Of a DNA stretch of 64,000 bases, positions 17,872 to 25,495 are shown in pieces. This DNA comes from CALUTH01 sp964452495 (GTDB lineage Bacteria; Cyanobacteriota; Vampirovibrionia; Gastranaerophilales; Gastranaerophilaceae), in contig CAYVMC010000006.1 in NCBI GenBank assembly GCA_964452495.1, positions 24,511 to 88,510 on the forward strand, in the 5' to 3' direction. Both the position numbers and the translations under genes were made by a program. Positions within the stretch are counted from its first letter, which is position 1, and each line of letters opens with the position of its first letter. The notes under the pieces are model-generated. The model ran no database searches. It was not told the DNA's origin and saw only the letters and a list, made by a program, of their open reading frames with translations.

Positions 17872-19263
17872 TTATTGCAAAAGTGCTTCTATCAACGGTT
17901 CAAATAAGTCTTTACCGCCTCTTGAAAAATACTCTGCAAATTCTTCTGTAAACTCTCTGTTATTAGCACAGCTTGATTCTATCAATGTTTTTATAAAACG
18001 ATACTGTTTATCAATATCCCATTTGGGAAATTCCTCCTGAAGCGACATTCTTGCCAATCTTTTAGGCTTTCTATCATTATGATTTTTTAAAGCTCTTAAC
18101 TGTGACAAATTCACAAGATTGAAAGTAATGCTGTCTTGAAGTATCCAATAATTCATCTTCCCGAATTTTGTAAAATACACCCCGTCTCTCATCGCTTCTA
18201 TTACAAATCCTATGTTTTTTATCATTGTTCTATTCGGGTTTTTAAAATCATTACCGGAATATGCTGGAAATTTTTTGCATAAGTCAATATAAAATGAATT
18301 AGCCTGAACATAATCTTCGTCATATTTATTGAGTTTTTCTCTATACATCATAAACTTGGTTCTTCTGTCTTTGCGGTGAATGGGAAGAACCATACACATA
18401 TACGTATGCGACAAATAATCCTCTTTATTATATAAAGTTCTTCTAATTTGCAATTCATCGAGGCACATATTATCCGCACTTTCAAGCAGAGCATTAAATT
18501 GCCCCTCAGTATATACTTGCGGAAAAGCTGCAGCATCATGATTATAACTTAATATACGCTGGTCAGTATAATCCCATAACTTCCATTTAAAATTTTTAAC
18601 ATAATTTAAGTCTTTTGCACCTGCATTCCCATCCCCTTTTATGATAACGTATGCCTTATCCAAATCACTTCCAGGAAGAGCTTTATGCCGTCCTACAGAG
18701 CATATACCGTCATATCCGGCTTGCACAACATTATAACAATCACCACTCCTGCCGGTACGAACCATCTCGCTGTTTAAAACCTCAGAGGCTTCTTGAACAG
18801 CTTTAACGAACTGTATTTTTATATTTTCAGAAACTTCATACAAATTAGGAAAACCTGTCAATTCACAATAATAATCAATAAATTTCTTTTTTTCTTCAGG
18901 TGCTTCCACACGATCCAGAAAAGAAAGATTATGACTCCTAATAAGTGATGCATCCTCATAATGATATAAATCTTCTCCTATATCAAGGTAATTGCCAAGT
19001 TTAAAATGTTCATAAACTTTTATTGCATCTTTTGCCAGTAAAGCTCCTGATAAAGGAATACCCACAAGACCAAAATTAATTTTACGTGGTGCACCTCTAA
19101 AATTTAAAGGAACAGTAGTTGTATTTTTTAATACTCTGGGATTTTCAGTATAAACAAACTCATCAGACCCATAAGACCGGTGTACTACATCGGGTTTTAA
19201 AATCTTTGTAGAACTAACCGGTGCCTTACGCACACCTGCATTTACTGGACTTATTGCTAACAT
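17872..19263 (-). CDS. GlnD-like nucleotidyltransferase-fold protein
   Basis: This 463-aa protein contains SVGRHKALPGSDLDKAYVII at about 189-208, close to the GlnD/DUF294 active-site pattern GxGRxELxPxSDxDLxxL. D200 and D202 are the likely metal-binding pair. Only the nucleotidyltransferase core is evident; the HD and ACT domains of full GlnD are missing. The N terminus is leader-like (MLAISPVNAGV) with a further NFRGAPRKINFGLVG segment and a hydrophobic stretch at 62-77. A stand-alone nucleotidyltransferase could modify a protein or small molecule (AMP or UMP transfer). It could also be an exported enzyme, given the leader and partner PHP phosphoesterase immediately downstream. Function is inferred from the motif only. 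Confidence 0.65.
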   Translation of the reverse strand: MLAISPVNAGVRKAPVSSTKILKPDVVHRSYGSDEFVYTENPRVLKNTTTVPLNFRGAPRKINFGLVGIPLSGALLAKDAIKVYEHFKLGNYLDIGEDLYHYEDASLIRSHNLSFLDRVEAPEEKKKFIDYYCELTGFPNLYEVSENIKIQFVKAVQEASEVLNSEMVRTGRSGDCYNVVQAGYDGICSVGRHKALPGSDLDKAYVIIKGDGNAGAKDLNYVKNFKWKLWDYTDQRILSYNHDAAAFPQVYTEGQFNALLESADNMCLDELQIRRTLYNKEDYLSHTYMCMVLPIHRKDRRTKFMMYREKLNKYDEDYVQANSFYIDLCKKFPAYSGNDFKNPNRTMIKNIGFVIEAMRDGVYFTKFGKMNYWILQDSITFNLVNLSQLRALKNHNDRKPKRLARMSLQEEFPKWDIDKQYRFIKTLIESSCANNREFTEEFAEYFSRGGKDLFEPLIEALLQ

Positions 19264-19408
19264 AACGAAACACCACCATTAGTTATAATTCTATTAAAGC
19301 ATTAAATACTTTTTTTGGCTATCCCCCGCGTATTTAATTTACATAAGTTAATTTCTTGAATTCCAGACCAGCAAATTATCCCCGCACTTATATTCAATTA
19401 GTCTGAGC

Positions 19409-19558
19409 TTAATTGTTTTCTCCAGCTAGTATTAGCCTACACAAACCGCCACCTTTGCAGATGTAACCATTTGCTTCACACGGTTTACTTTCTATGTACC
19501 AATCAGTATTAAAACAAGGAATTGGAAAAACTATTTTTATGTAACAATTTTTTAACAA
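19409..19558 (-). CDS. Possible small Cys-rich protein (49 aa, TTG start) or remnant
   Basis: Read on the minus strand from a TTG at 19558, a 49-codon frame gives a coherent peptide including NCYIKIVFPIPCFNTDWYIE, then KPCEANGYICKGGGLCRL and LAGENN before the stop. Five Cys residues and the CEANGYICKGGGLC spacing look like a structured small metal-binding or disulfide-rich domain rather than random translation. There is no ATG and no clear Shine-Dalgarno, so it could be a start-less remnant. It lies upstream of, and in the same direction as, the nucleotidyltransferase gene. The rest of 19264-19669 holds only promoter-like sequence for the gene at 19670 (TATAAT near 19635). Confidence 0.4.
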   Translation of the reverse strand: MLKNCYIKIVFPIPCFNTDWYIESKPCEANGYICKGGGLCRLILAGENN

Positions 19559-19669
19559 ATTTCGTTTAAATAGCAAAAAAAAATTAGTTTCAGGTTTATA
19601 TTAAACGAGGGGTAGCCAAGTCCCTAAAAAAAATGTATAATGCTTTAGTGCTAAAAAGAGGTAATAAAC

Positions 19670-20011
19670 ATGAGTGAATTAAACGGAACAAATTTGAATA
19701 ATTTTAATCCTGTTGGCAATAATAAAACCATTATGCCAAAGTCTCCCGATGTTAATAAACCTGCTGATGAAACCAAAACAGAGCCTAATAAAATTAATGA
19801 TTTTTCAAACCCGCATGCAGAGATTATCGGACGTTCCATGCTCTCTGTAGAAAGGGACAATACCAAAAATGACCTTGATGCTCTTCTAGATAATCCTCAG
19901 ATTGCAGAAAATTCCAATAAGCTGTTTGAATTCACCTACGAACAAGCTCTTCAAGCTGGAGAAGAAAACCCGTATGAAAAAGCTGCATCTTTTTCCACAA
20001 CACAAATGTAA
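19670..20011 (+). CDS. Small acidic Asn-rich protein, unknown
   Basis: The 113-aa protein has a disordered, Asn/Pro/Lys-rich first half (LNGTNLNNFNPVGNN, then repeated PNK/ADETK-like stretches) and a more helical second half (RSMLSVERDNTKNDLDALLD and FEFTYEQALQAGEENPYEKA). It has no Cys, no signal peptide and no membrane segment. AAGAGGTAATAAAC before the ATG gives an acceptable Shine-Dalgarno, and a TATAAT box precedes it. The composition resembles other leader-bearing small proteins here. No family recognised. Confidence 0.65.
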   Translation: MSELNGTNLNNFNPVGNNKTIMPKSPDVNKPADETKTEPNKINDFSNPHAEIIGRSMLSVERDNTKNDLDALLDNPQIAENSNKLFEFTYEQALQAGEENPYEKAASFSTTQM

Positions 20012-20149
20012 CACTCCTCTTCTATTATTTTATTCCTTTTTAACCCCTTAATGTACACTTTTTTGTTTCAAAAGCAGTATATTCAAGCTGCTAAAATTAT
20101 TATGAAGCCGAAAAGCATGGTAAATACTAATTCTAAGTCATACATAGTA

Positions 20150-20235
20150 TTGACACACATGATTTTTTATGATATAAGTTAGGTGGGGTAAATGTATATT
20201 TTTGAGTCTTGCACACTTGCAAGACTTTCCTTTTG
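20150..20235 (+). promoter_or_regulatory. Consensus promoter followed by a terminator-like hairpin upstream of dapB
   Basis: TTGACA (20150-20155), a 17-nt spacer and TATAAG (20173-20178) make a near-perfect sigma-70 promoter. About 25 nt after the expected start, GTCTTGCA (20206-20213), a CACT loop and TGCAAGAC (20218-20225) form a perfect 8-bp hairpin followed by a T-rich tract. A second promoter-like pair (TTGTTT, TATAAT near 20263) lies nearer to dapB. This could be an attenuator or a very short terminated RNA. Confidence 0.55.
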
Positions 20236-20295
20236 TTTTACTTGTTTATCAGGTTTCTCCGTGTATAATAATCCTTATATACGGGAGGGAAATTT

Positions 20296-21042
20296 ATGAT
20301 TAATGTTGCAGTGTGCGGTTCATCCGGAAAAATGGGGAAAGAAGTTGTCAGAGCAGTTTCCAATTCTGGAAATATGAATTTAGTCGCTAAAATTGATATC
20401 AACGGAGGTGATTATACTTCTCTAAAAGATGCTTTAGAAACTGTAAACATTGATGTACTGGTTGATTTTACCCAACCTGCATCTGTTTATGAGAATGCTC
20501 TATTGTGCTTAAACAACGGCATTAAACCGGTAATAGGCACAACCGGTTTAAACGATGGTGAAATAGCAGAACTTGAGAAACTCACAAAATCAAAAAATAC
20601 AGGATGTTTGATTGCACCAAATTTTTCGACAGGTGCAGTCTTAATGATGATGTTTGCTAAAAAAGCCGCAGAATATTTTGACAACGCAGAGATTATAGAG
20701 CTTCACCACAATAAGAAAAAGGATGCCCCATCAGGTACCGCAATAAAAACTGCACTTATGATGTCAGAGGCAAAAAAATGTTTTACAATGGGAAACTGTC
20801 CTGAAACAGAAACAATTAAAGGAGCAAGGGGCGGGGAAGCTTATGCAAATATTCATATCCACTCAGTCAGAATGCCAGGTTACATAGCATCTCAAGAAGT
20901 AATATTCGGCGAAGAAGGACAAATTTTTAAACTCCGCCATGACTCCATGAACAGAGAATGCTATATGAAAGGCGTCATGCTTGCAATTAATTATATTAGC
21001 AGTCATAATGAATTTATCTACGGACTTGAAAAAATTATGTAG
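20296..21042 (+). CDS. dapB: 4-hydroxy-tetrahydrodipicolinate reductase DapB
   Basis: The 248-aa enzyme opens with the NAD(P)-binding motif VAVCGSSGKMGKEVVRAV and has DFTQPASV, PVIGTTGL and the family signature ELHHNKKKDAPSGTA, with the catalytic His and Lys in the HHNKKKDAPSG segment. It reduces 4-hydroxytetrahydrodipicolinate in the diaminopimelate/lysine pathway, which feeds peptidoglycan. GGGAGGG precedes the ATG. The asd gene follows 18 bp later, so two steps of the aspartate pathway are co-transcribed, though asd comes earlier in the pathway. Length is typical. Confidence 0.96.
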   Translation: MINVAVCGSSGKMGKEVVRAVSNSGNMNLVAKIDINGGDYTSLKDALETVNIDVLVDFTQPASVYENALLCLNNGIKPVIGTTGLNDGEIAELEKLTKSKNTGCLIAPNFSTGAVLMMMFAKKAAEYFDNAEIIELHHNKKKDAPSGTAIKTALMMSEAKKCFTMGNCPETETIKGARGGEAYANIHIHSVRMPGYIASQEVIFGEEGQIFKLRHDSMNRECYMKGVMLAINYISSHNEFIYGLEKIM

Positions 21043-21060
21043 AGTAAGAAAGGAAAGAAA

Positions 21061-22089
21061 ATGCAGAAACCAAATATTGCAATACTTGGCGCAACCGGTG
21101 TTGTAGGCCGTGAAATCTTGAAGATTTCAGAAGAACTTAATGTTCAGTTTAATGAAATTAAATTTTTATCGTCAGCCAAAAGTGCAGGCACAGAAATTAC
21201 ATTTAAAGGCAAAACATATACTGTAGAAGAAGCAACACCCGACTCCTTTAATAATGTAGATATAGTTATGGCATCAGCAGGAGGTTCAACCAGCCAGAAG
21301 TTTGCACCCGAAATTGTCAAACGCGGCGGACTAATTATTGATAATTCAAGTGCCTTTCGTATGGATAAAAACGTTCCGCTGGTTATTGCAAATGTTAATG
21401 ATGACGACTTAAAACTCCACAAAGGAATTATTGCAAATCCTAACTGCTCTACTTCACAGCTTATGTTGGTTCTAAAGCCGCTCCATGATAAATTTACGAT
21501 AAAAAGATTAATTGTATCAACCTATCAGGCGGTAAGCGGGGCTGGACTGGCAGCAATAAATGAACTTACAGAAAATACAAAAGCAAAACTTGAAGGCAAA
21601 GAGTTTGAAAATAAATGTTTCAAAAAGCCGATTGCATTCAATGTACTTCCGCAAATTGATATATTTGTTGATAACGGTTATACAAAAGAAGAAATGAAGG
21701 TTGTAAATGAAACTAAAAAAATCCTTCATCTGCCCGCAGACCTTCCTATTTCATGTACTGCAGCACGTGTACCTGTTTATAACGGACACTCGGAAGCAGT
21801 GGACATTGAATTTGAAAAAGAAGTTACACCGGATGCTGTAAGAGAAATACTCAAAAACAGTTTTGGAGTTAAAGTTATTGACAACCCTGCTAACTTTGAA
21901 TATCCAACCACCTACGACGCAAGCGGAGTTGACCCTGTATTTGCCGGAAGGATAAGAAAGAACCTTGCGTTTAATAACGGAATTTCTCTCTGGTGCGTAG
22001 CAGATAATCTTCGTATAGGTGCAGCTTTAAATACTGTAAGAATCTGTAACAAAGTCATTGAAATGTGTTTATGGGGTAAAAATAAATAG
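21061..22089 (+). CDS. asd: Aspartate-semialdehyde dehydrogenase
   Basis: The 342-aa product starts IAILGATGVVGREILKI (NADP-binding) and has IIDNSSAFRMDKNVPLVIAN and NPNCSTSQLMLVLKPL with the catalytic Cys. STYQAVSGAGLAAINEL and the C-terminal GISLWCVADNLRIGAALN are family signatures. It reduces aspartyl phosphate to aspartate semialdehyde for lysine, diaminopimelate, threonine and methionine synthesis. It sits 18 bp after dapB with its own AAGGAAAG Shine-Dalgarno. Confidence 0.96.
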   Translation: MQKPNIAILGATGVVGREILKISEELNVQFNEIKFLSSAKSAGTEITFKGKTYTVEEATPDSFNNVDIVMASAGGSTSQKFAPEIVKRGGLIIDNSSAFRMDKNVPLVIANVNDDDLKLHKGIIANPNCSTSQLMLVLKPLHDKFTIKRLIVSTYQAVSGAGLAAINELTENTKAKLEGKEFENKCFKKPIAFNVLPQIDIFVDNGYTKEEMKVVNETKKILHLPADLPISCTAARVPVYNGHSEAVDIEFEKEVTPDAVREILKNSFGVKVIDNPANFEYPTTYDASGVDPVFAGRIRKNLAFNNGISLWCVADNLRIGAALNTVRICNKVIEMCLWGKNK

Positions 22090-22166
22090 TTCCTATTACA
22101 GGTAAAATTAGCATAATAAAGGGGTAAATATTTTTCAAAATGGGAACCACAAAAGAGTTTTAAAAC

Positions 22167-22730
22167 ATGACCAAAATACTTTATGATACACAATTCTTAC
22201 AACTGAAATCAGCAAAATCACCAACAGGAAAAGATTGGGTTTATGCACATAGACCCAATGCTGATAATGTTGTAATAATTGTACCGATTATAATTAACAA
22301 AGATAAAAAACAAATTCTTTTTATAAGAGAACTTCGACCGCCCCTTTATGCAGAAAACAGAGGCAAGTATAATATAGGATTGCCCGCAGGACTCGTAGGC
22401 GACGAGCGCAAGGGAGAAAGTACACTTGATGCAATAAAAGCAGAATTATTGGAAGAGACCGGATTAATTGCAGACAAAATTGAAATTGCAGCACAGAATA
22501 TTTCAAGTTCGGCAGGCTGTACATCTGAGACATCTACAATTGCTATTGCAACAATTACAAACCCTGTTCCTGTTCAAGAACCTGTTTCTGATGGCGGTAT
22601 CCTTGTCGAGAGGATGGTTGTTAGCCTGGACAAAATTCCAGAATTTCTCAAAGAAGAACAGGAAAAAGGAAACTCTATATCAGGTCAGACTCTTGCAGGT
22701 CTATACTTTGCTGCTGCAGTTAATAATTAA
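22167..22730 (+). CDS. Nudix hydrolase (ADP-ribose pyrophosphatase-like) with altered Nudix Arg
   Basis: The 187-aa protein has the ADP-ribose-pyrophosphatase layout: VVIIVPIIINKDKKQILFIR, then IGLPAGLVGDERKGESTLDA and AELLEETGL. The Nudix box GX5EX7REUXEEXGU is intact except that the conserved Arg before the first Glu is Ala (A-E-L-L-E-E-T-G-L). The three metal-binding Glu residues remain. Such enzymes hydrolyse nucleoside diphosphates linked to a second moiety. The ATG at 22167 has little Shine-Dalgarno, and the gene lies 77 bp after asd on the same strand. It is convergent with the TPR gene downstream. Confidence 0.85.
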   Translation: MTKILYDTQFLQLKSAKSPTGKDWVYAHRPNADNVVIIVPIIINKDKKQILFIRELRPPLYAENRGKYNIGLPAGLVGDERKGESTLDAIKAELLEETGLIADKIEIAAQNISSSAGCTSETSTIAIATITNPVPVQEPVSDGGILVERMVVSLDKIPEFLKEEQEKGNSISGQTLAGLYFAAAVNN

Positions 22731-22758
22731 GCACGATATTATATAAGCTATGTCAACA

Positions 22759-24468
22759 TTATTTACCTATAGCGGCAAACATAATTAGAATCTCATTAAT
22801 TAATTCTTCATTTTCTGTCTTATATGCGTAAGTTAGTGCTTTTTTTAGGAGTGACATCGATTTAGATTTGTTTTTAAACTCCATCATAAGTTTTGCTGCA
22901 GATTTATAGTTCTGTGCAAGCTCTTCATAATCACCCGCTTTTGTATAATTGCTTACAGCATCTGCATAGTACTTAAGTGCCATATCTGCAAAATTAAAGT
23001 GACTGTATGCATCTGCTGTTGAACTTGAAATAAATCCCTTAGTTTTTACATCATCTGTTGATGCTATAACTTCTTTTGCTTCTTCATAAAATTCAAAACA
23101 TTGTTTATCATATTTATCAGTTAAAAGATTCCCAATCTTTGCAAGAGTTGTTGACTGGGTTATAACATCATCCGTTTCACCAGAATACGATACAGAAACA
23201 AGATAATGATTAATAGCAGGCTCTATCTGATTTACATCATCATAAATCTTTGCCATAGAAAGGTGTGCCTGTGTTCTTACCTCATTATCGGTTGTAAAAT
23301 TAAGCGAGTTTCTGTAGCTGTTCAATGCTTGAACATAATAATCATTTTCATCATAGATTTTACCGACTTCAAGACAAATACGCGACTGGGTTTCATAATC
23401 CTTAATCTCTTCAGCTCTGTAAAATGCTTCTTTAAATATCTGCATGGCTGCCTTCGGATTATCTTCATAAGCATATTTTTTAGCTTCAATAAACAAAGAT
23501 TTTAATCTTGTATCCTGCGGAATAACCGTAATATGCGGTTTGCGGACAAATGTTTTCTGTATACTTTCTTCTACAGAACCACTTTCATCAAACAGATTGA
23601 ATTCCTCTTCCTCCGGTGCAACACCTACAGGTTCATAGTTACCTATAGGTACATTTTCAGAAGCTGCGCCAGCTTCTACCGGTTCATGAGTTGTTTCCTG
23701 TTGATTTTGTTGTACAGTTTTTTGTGATTGTTGTTTAGACTGACGATTATGTTGATTTTGCGGAAACTTCACTAGGAAAGATTCGTTAATTTCATCTTCA
23801 TCAAAACTGTAATTTATTTGCTGCAAAAATAATGCTTCAAGCCAATTTTCAACAACCCTTGATTCTTTTTTAAGTGTTTCTGTTATATATCTGTCTAAAA
23901 TTTGTGCTGCACTTCTTAAGTTGTTTTGTACAATCGGCACATTAGGATTGGGACGCTTAACATGCATTTCAACAAGCTGCAAATACTCTTCTACCTGTTT
24001 TTCAAGATCCGGTGGAGTTGCAATCGCTTTTATTGTATTTCTAAAATCTCTTAAAATTTGTGCAATATTAACACGATTACTCCGTTTTTGAGCCTGCGGT
24101 GCGGGCTGATTAACATTATTATTGACAGGAGGAATATATCCAGACACAGGTCTTTGCTGTGCAGACATCATACGGGGCTGTTGTGCCACAGGATAATTCG
24201 GACGCTGATACGGAGTATATCCGGCCGGATAAGCATTCCTTGCTATTCCCCCCTGATATCTGCCGTTTACCTGTTGGTGCTGTGCAATATGCTGACTTGC
24301 ACGCCCACGAGCAATCACATTCTCATCATGACTTCGATTTTGCTGCTGATGCTGTCCGCCATTCTCCGGACGCTGGTTTGCATCACCATCGTCGGACTTA
24401 TTTAATTTATTCTGATTATTTAAATACGGGCGCTGCCTTACTGTATTTAATGTGTTTAACAAAATCAA
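22759..24468 (-). CDS. TPR-repeat protein with long Q/N-rich disordered N terminus
   Basis: Of 569 residues, roughly the first 130 are low complexity (rich in Gln, Asn, Pro, His; for example GGQHQQQNRSH), with a second Gln-rich linker around 235-255. A helical middle domain (about 130-225) precedes an acidic linker. From about residue 315 there are five to six TPR-like helical pairs, such as AMQIFKEAFYRAEEIKDYE and ALKYYADAVSNYTKAGDYEE. TPRs bind other proteins, so a cytosolic scaffold is the likely role. The translation starts at TTG behind GGAAGGA. No enzyme domain is visible, and prion-like composition could drive condensation. Confidence 0.75.
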   Translation of the reverse strand: MILLNTLNTVRQRPYLNNQNKLNKSDDGDANQRPENGGQHQQQNRSHDENVIARGRASQHIAQHQQVNGRYQGGIARNAYPAGYTPYQRPNYPVAQQPRMMSAQQRPVSGYIPPVNNNVNQPAPQAQKRSNRVNIAQILRDFRNTIKAIATPPDLEKQVEEYLQLVEMHVKRPNPNVPIVQNNLRSAAQILDRYITETLKKESRVVENWLEALFLQQINYSFDEDEINESFLVKFPQNQHNRQSKQQSQKTVQQNQQETTHEPVEAGAASENVPIGNYEPVGVAPEEEEFNLFDESGSVEESIQKTFVRKPHITVIPQDTRLKSLFIEAKKYAYEDNPKAAMQIFKEAFYRAEEIKDYETQSRICLEVGKIYDENDYYVQALNSYRNSLNFTTDNEVRTQAHLSMAKIYDDVNQIEPAINHYLVSVSYSGETDDVITQSTTLAKIGNLLTDKYDKQCFEFYEEAKEVIASTDDVKTKGFISSSTADAYSHFNFADMALKYYADAVSNYTKAGDYEELAQNYKSAAKLMMEFKNKSKSMSLLKKALTYAYKTENEELINEILIMFAAIGK

Positions 24469-24592
24469 CCGTCCTTCCGATATATTAATCGGTCATTATT
24501 TTTTTTCCTTTAATACATAAAGGAAAAATCATACAAAAGTATGAGAGATGGTTATATATTTAATGATATTTTTTATAAAGTCATGTAATTAT

Positions 24593-25246
24593 TTATAAAT
24601 TTTTTGTATTAACATCAACTCTATTACAGTAATTATAAATTGGGCAATTAGCGCAATCGGGATTTATCGGTTTACAAATGTTCTGCCCGTGAGTTACAAG
24701 AATAGTGTTTATAACCCGCCAGTATCTTTCAGGAAGAATTTTTCTCAGAGTAAACTCTGTTTCCTCAGGATTTTTGGTTTTAATATACCCGAGGCGGTTA
24801 CAAATTCTGTGTACATGTACATCTACACATATAGCAGGCTTTTCAAATCCAAGTGCCAGAACAAGATTTGCTGTCTTACGCCCGACACCGTTGAATTTTG
24901 TAAGTTCTTCAATTTCATCGGGAACTTTTGAATCCATTTTCTCATAAAGAATTTTTGAAAGTGCTTGAATTTGTTTTGCCTTATTCGCATAAAATCCGAC
25001 AGGATAAATTGCTTTCTCAAGCTCCTTTATATCACATTTAGCAAACTCTTCCGGTGTTCTGCCGATTTCAAGCATTCTTAGCGTTGCAGGATAAGTAGTT
25101 TTATCATTGGTTCTAAGACTCAAAATACAGGCAATCAAAACAAGATAAGGATCTTTAAATCCTGCCATTAGTTTCACAAAATCACTCTTTGGCTGTTCAG
25201 CCGCCTCAAGAGTTTCTACAACTTTATCTATCGGAACCTTTTTCAT
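24593..25246 (-). CDS. nth: Endonuclease III (DNA glycosylase/AP lyase)
   Basis: The 217-aa enzyme contains the helix-hairpin-helix FNGVGRKTANLVLALG with catalytic Lys124, and VDVHVHRICNRLG with Asp142. The 4Fe-4S cluster ligands C191, C198, C201 and C207 are spaced Cx6Cx2Cx5C as required. It excises oxidised pyrimidines in base excision repair. The Gln-containing LSAQ segment of E. coli Nth reads LSLRTND here, a variation seen in distant homologues. An extended -10 (TG-C-TAAAAT) ends 6 nt before the ATG with no Shine-Dalgarno, predicting a leaderless mRNA. Confidence 0.96.
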   Translation of the reverse strand: MKKVPIDKVVETLEAAEQPKSDFVKLMAGFKDPYLVLIACILSLRTNDKTTYPATLRMLEIGRTPEEFAKCDIKELEKAIYPVGFYANKAKQIQALSKILYEKMDSKVPDEIEELTKFNGVGRKTANLVLALGFEKPAICVDVHVHRICNRLGYIKTKNPEETEFTLRKILPERYWRVINTILVTHGQNICKPINPDCANCPIYNYCNRVDVNTKNL

Positions 25247-25437
25247 ACAGGGATTTTAGCATAAAAAACAAACCGTAAAAATACTTATAAATTAAGTTTG
25301 CAGATATAAAATATTAACAGAAAGCAACTTTATCCCTGTTAACTGTTTAGTATAATACTGCCGGCAAACGCTGATACAGCAATTTTAACATCGAGAATTT
25401 ATAATGTTTATCGAATAATGTATTATCCAAACCATAA

Positions 25438-25476
25438 ACTGTTAAATGGCAGGTGTAAAACCTACCATTTAACAGT
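25438..25476. repeat. 39-nt near-perfect stem-loop downstream of the sigma-factor gene
   Basis: ACTGTTAAATGG (25438-25449) pairs perfectly with CCATTTAACAGT (25465-25476), with an inner AGGT/ACCT pairing across one mismatch and a 5-nt loop. It lies 20 bp beyond the sigma-factor stop. Neither strand has a T tract after it, so it is more likely a 3' mRNA stabiliser or protein-binding palindrome than a canonical terminator. The rest of 25247-25495 shows no gene. Confidence 0.5.
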
Positions 25477-25495
25477 AGATTTCAACCCTTCCTAC

